A stretch of DNA of 64,000 nucleotides. Source: Rhizobium sp. J15 (GTDB lineage Bacteria; Pseudomonadota; Alphaproteobacteria; Rhizobiales; Rhizobiaceae). A program made the position numbers and the translations under genes. The number at the start of each line of letters is the position of its first letter. Position 1 is the first letter of the stretch. The notes below the pieces were generated by a model. The model made no database searches. It saw nothing but the letters and a program-made list of their open reading frames with translations, and was not told where the DNA came from. The stretch lies in the NCBI RefSeq assembly GCF_002531825.1, contig NZ_NWSX01000003.1, positions 1 through 64,000 on the forward strand. The letters are read 5' to 3'. Of this stretch, positions 62,421 through 64,000 are shown piece after piece.

Positions 62421-63160
62421 TCAATGTCCGTGACCTCGATGTCGTCTTTTCCCAGGGCAAGAACAGCAACCATGTCGTCAGGGGCATCAATTTTCAGGTC
62501 AAGCCCGGCGAGACGCTCGGCATCGTCGGAGAATCCGGCTGCGGCAAATCGACGGTGCTGCGCTGCCTTGCCGGCATGGAGGCCGGCTGGACAGGCGAGA
62601 TCGAACTCGGCGGAAAACCGATCGGGAAGAAGCGCTCCCGCGAGGAACTGACGCTCGCCCAGATGGTGTTTCAAGATCCCTACGGGTCCTTGCATCCTCG
62701 CCATCGCATCGGCACCGCGCTCGCCGAGCCGCTGCGCGCCATGCGGCATTCCGATATCTGGTCCAAGGTCGAAAAGGCATTGGTCCAGGTGGGCTTGCCG
62801 GCGAGTTTTGCGAGCCGCTTTCCGCATGAGCTTTCCGGCGGCCAGCGGCAGCGGGTGGCGATTGCCCGAGCCCTGATCCTGTCGCCGCCGATCCTGCTGC
62901 TGGACGAGCCGACATCGGCGCTCGATGTCTCGATCCAGGCCGAAATCCTCAACTTGCTTGCCGATCAGCGCGAAGAAAAGCGGCTGACCTATCTGCTCGT
63001 CAGCCACGATCTCGCGGTCATCGCTCATATGTGCGACCGGGTGTTGATTATGAAGAACGGCGGTTTCGTCGACGAACTCACCAAGGCGGATCTGCAGGCC
63101 GGCACCACGCATCATGCCTATGCGCGCGAGCTGTTCGAGGCGAGCTTTATGGAAGCTTAA
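62417..63160 (+). CDS. Peptide-type ABC transporter, ATP-binding protein 2 (DppF-like)
   Basis: A 247-residue ATPase: Walker A GESGCGKST, VFQDPYGSLHPRHRIGTAL, signature [15 protein letters not shown], Walker B ILLLDEP, VSHDLAVIAHM. It lacks the longer C-terminal oligopeptide tail but ends near the usual THHAYARELFEA. Last gene of the importer. Confidence 0.93.
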   Translation: MINVRDLDVVFSQGKNSNHVVRGINFQVKPGETLGIVGESGCGKSTVLRCLAGMEAGWTGEIELGGKPIGKKRSREELTLAQMVFQDPYGSLHPRHRIGTALAEPLRAMRHSDIWSKVEKALVQVGLPASFASRFPHELSGGQRQRVAIARALILSPPILLLDEPTSALDVSIQAEILNLLADQREEKRLTYLLVSHDLAVIAHMCDRVLIMKNGGFVDELTKADLQAGTTHHAYARELFEASFMEA

Positions 63161-63232
63161 GGGCGGCGCCGGAGTTTTTCAGCGGGTGTCGTATTCTGTG
63201 GCGAGCAAGGACCACGCCTGTCTGAGGCAACC

Positions 63233-63260
63233 AAAAGAAAGCCCGCGCCGAAGCGCGGGC
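63233..63260 (-). terminator. Rho-independent terminator
   Basis: GCCCGCGC / GCGCGGGC, 8-bp stem with a four-base loop, followed on the minus strand by TTTCTTTT. It lies 21 bases after the stop of the minus-strand repeat protein gene; the stem could also slow transcription arriving from the ABC operon. Confidence 0.8.
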
Positions 63261-63281
63261 GAAATTTCACATCAGACAGCG

Positions 63282-63461
63282 TTAGTGGCTGTTCTTGTGG
63301 CTTTGTTGACCAGCCTTTACATGCTGCTCATGGCTGCCGCCGCGGGATCCGCTGGACTGCGCGTCGCGGCCGCCTGAGGCGCTGCGGGTTTTGGAGTCGT
63401 TCTTGTGGCTCTGCTGCCCGGCTTTGACGTGCTGTTCGTGGGTTCCACCTTGGTTTGCCAT
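63282..63461 (-). CDS. Small protein of two tandem 17-residue repeats
   Basis: A 59-residue, highly hydrophilic protein. GGTHEQHVKAGQQSHKN near the N-terminus recurs as GGSHEQHVKAGQQSHKN at the C-terminus (one substitution), joined by a Ser/Arg/Gly-rich linker. AAGGAG lies seven bases before the ATG at 63461. The glycine-rich repeat recalls KGG-motif stress proteins but is not identical. GGAAC about 75 bases upstream (63535-63539 on the complement) may be part of an EcfG promoter, though the -10 match is poor. Function unknown. Confidence 0.8.
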   Translation of the reverse strand: MANQGGTHEQHVKAGQQSHKNDSKTRSASGGRDAQSSGSRGGSHEQHVKAGQQSHKNSH

Positions 63462-63824
63462 TTGGTTTCTCCTTGGTTTCTTCAATTTGAGGCCACGTCG
63501 ACCTCGCTAGGCCTAATCCCGCGTCAGTGCATGCGTTCCGCATTTTAATATTTCGTGATCGAGGAAGCGGACCGGGCGGGTAGGGAGCTCGTCTGCCCAT
63601 TCGTTGGCCATCGGAAGAAAGCGGAAAAATCCCGATATTCTCCAGCTCCGCCGCGTCCGCTTGGCGCGGTCCGCCACCTCCATGTGGGAATGCGGTTTTC
63701 AGCCGAAGGTTCCAGGAAAATCAACCTCATCCGCTCGCGCTGCGACCCGCCCTGCGGCCTGCGGGCTCTTTCCAAATGGACAGGGTGCTCTAGCTTACAG
63801 GGCACCTACGAAAGGAGGAAAACC
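63462..63824. other. Divergent spacer at the right end
   Basis: About 360 bases between two divergent small genes with no supported coding sequence. It contains the upstream regions of both. No strong palindrome. Confidence 0.5.
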
Positions 63825-64000
63825 ATGACCGACGCACCGAACACGGCGACCCCGGCGCGAAGAGTTTTGCGTGGCCGCCCCTACAGCATCGGCGAGTTTG
63901 CGAGAAAATACCGGCTCGACGACAAGGAGGCGAAGCGGCTCTACGAAAAGTTCGGCCCATCCGCCACCGAGCTCGACCTGTTGATGGCCGCAAAGCGGCG
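63825..64000 (+). CDS. Hypothetical protein, cut by the window edge
   Basis: The first 58 codons of a gene continuing to the right (MTDAPNTATPARRVLRGRPYSIGEFARKYRLDDKEAKRLYEKFG, then a Leu-rich helix). AAAGGAGG precedes the ATG, a strong ribosome site. The basic, helical segment FARKYRLDDKEAKRLYEKFGPS looks like a small helical or DNA-binding-like fold, but no family is recognised. Confidence 0.7.
   Translation, partial: MTDAPNTATPARRVLRGRPYSIGEFARKYRLDDKEAKRLYEKFGPSATELDLLMAAKR

Overview
The window looks like chromosomal DNA of a fast-growing Rhizobium, of the R. leguminosarum / R. etli type. The evidence is high-GC coding sequence, fused ispDF, the order dusB-ntrB-ntrC and ntrY-ntrX-D-amino-acid transaminase-hfq-hflX-mazG, the cysG-DUF2849-cysI-DUF934 sulfite reduction operon, and rhizobial-style palindromic intergenic repeats. 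This assignment comes from gene order and protein recognition, not from a database search.

Region by region. (1) 1-8322 is core: the tail of a gene that is probably lpdA, two small GlsB/YeaQ-type membrane proteins, lipA, a P-loop nucleotide kinase-like protein, a COQ10/RatA-type protein, then cinA and ispDF on the minus strand, divergent from dusB-ntrB-ntrC, whose frames overlap by ATGA. (2) 8323-16260 separates ntrBC from ntrYX. It carries a formylglycine-generating enzyme, an outer-membrane beta-barrel, a DUF1254/DUF1214 protein, a Tat-exported Cys-type sulfatase and an aldo/keto reductase, with long gene-poor spacers. I read it as an acquired sulfatase module. (3) 16465-31988 is core again: ntrYX, D-amino-acid transaminase, hfq, hflX, mazG, a deaminase, the cysG/cysI operon, a UbiH-type monooxygenase, an AEC permease, ccdA and tRNA-Lys(TTT). 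(4) 31989-40985 is accessory: small membrane and lipoproteins, two class III nucleotidyl cyclases with different N-terminal modules, two DUF982 proteins (one behind a sigma-54-like promoter), and a MarR / FAD-monooxygenase pair with a gutted MFS transporter gene.

(5) 41005-63160 is a block of carbon and compatible-solute uptake systems, each with its own regulator. The first is a ROK regulator, a Gfo/Idh/MocA oxidoreductase and a ThuA-like protein, divergent from a CUT1 sugar ABC transporter. The second is two short-chain dehydrogenases flanking a FadR-type GntR regulator, with matching 21-bp palindromes in front of both dehydrogenases, followed by a betaine-type ABC transporter whose binding-protein gene is cut by an in-frame TAG. 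The third is a GntR/FCD regulator with a mannonate dehydratase-like protein and 5-dehydro-4-deoxyglucarate dehydratase, divergent from a complete peptide-type ABC transporter, with GACATAATATG shared by both regulatory gaps. (6) 63161-64000 ends with a tiny protein built of two near-identical repeats and the start of a small unknown gene.

The most notable items are the sulfatase module inside the ntr locus, the amber-interrupted binding protein, the paired operators flanking single regulators, and a sigma-54-like promoter in front of a DUF982 gene. I found no CRISPR array, integrase, transposase or rRNA.
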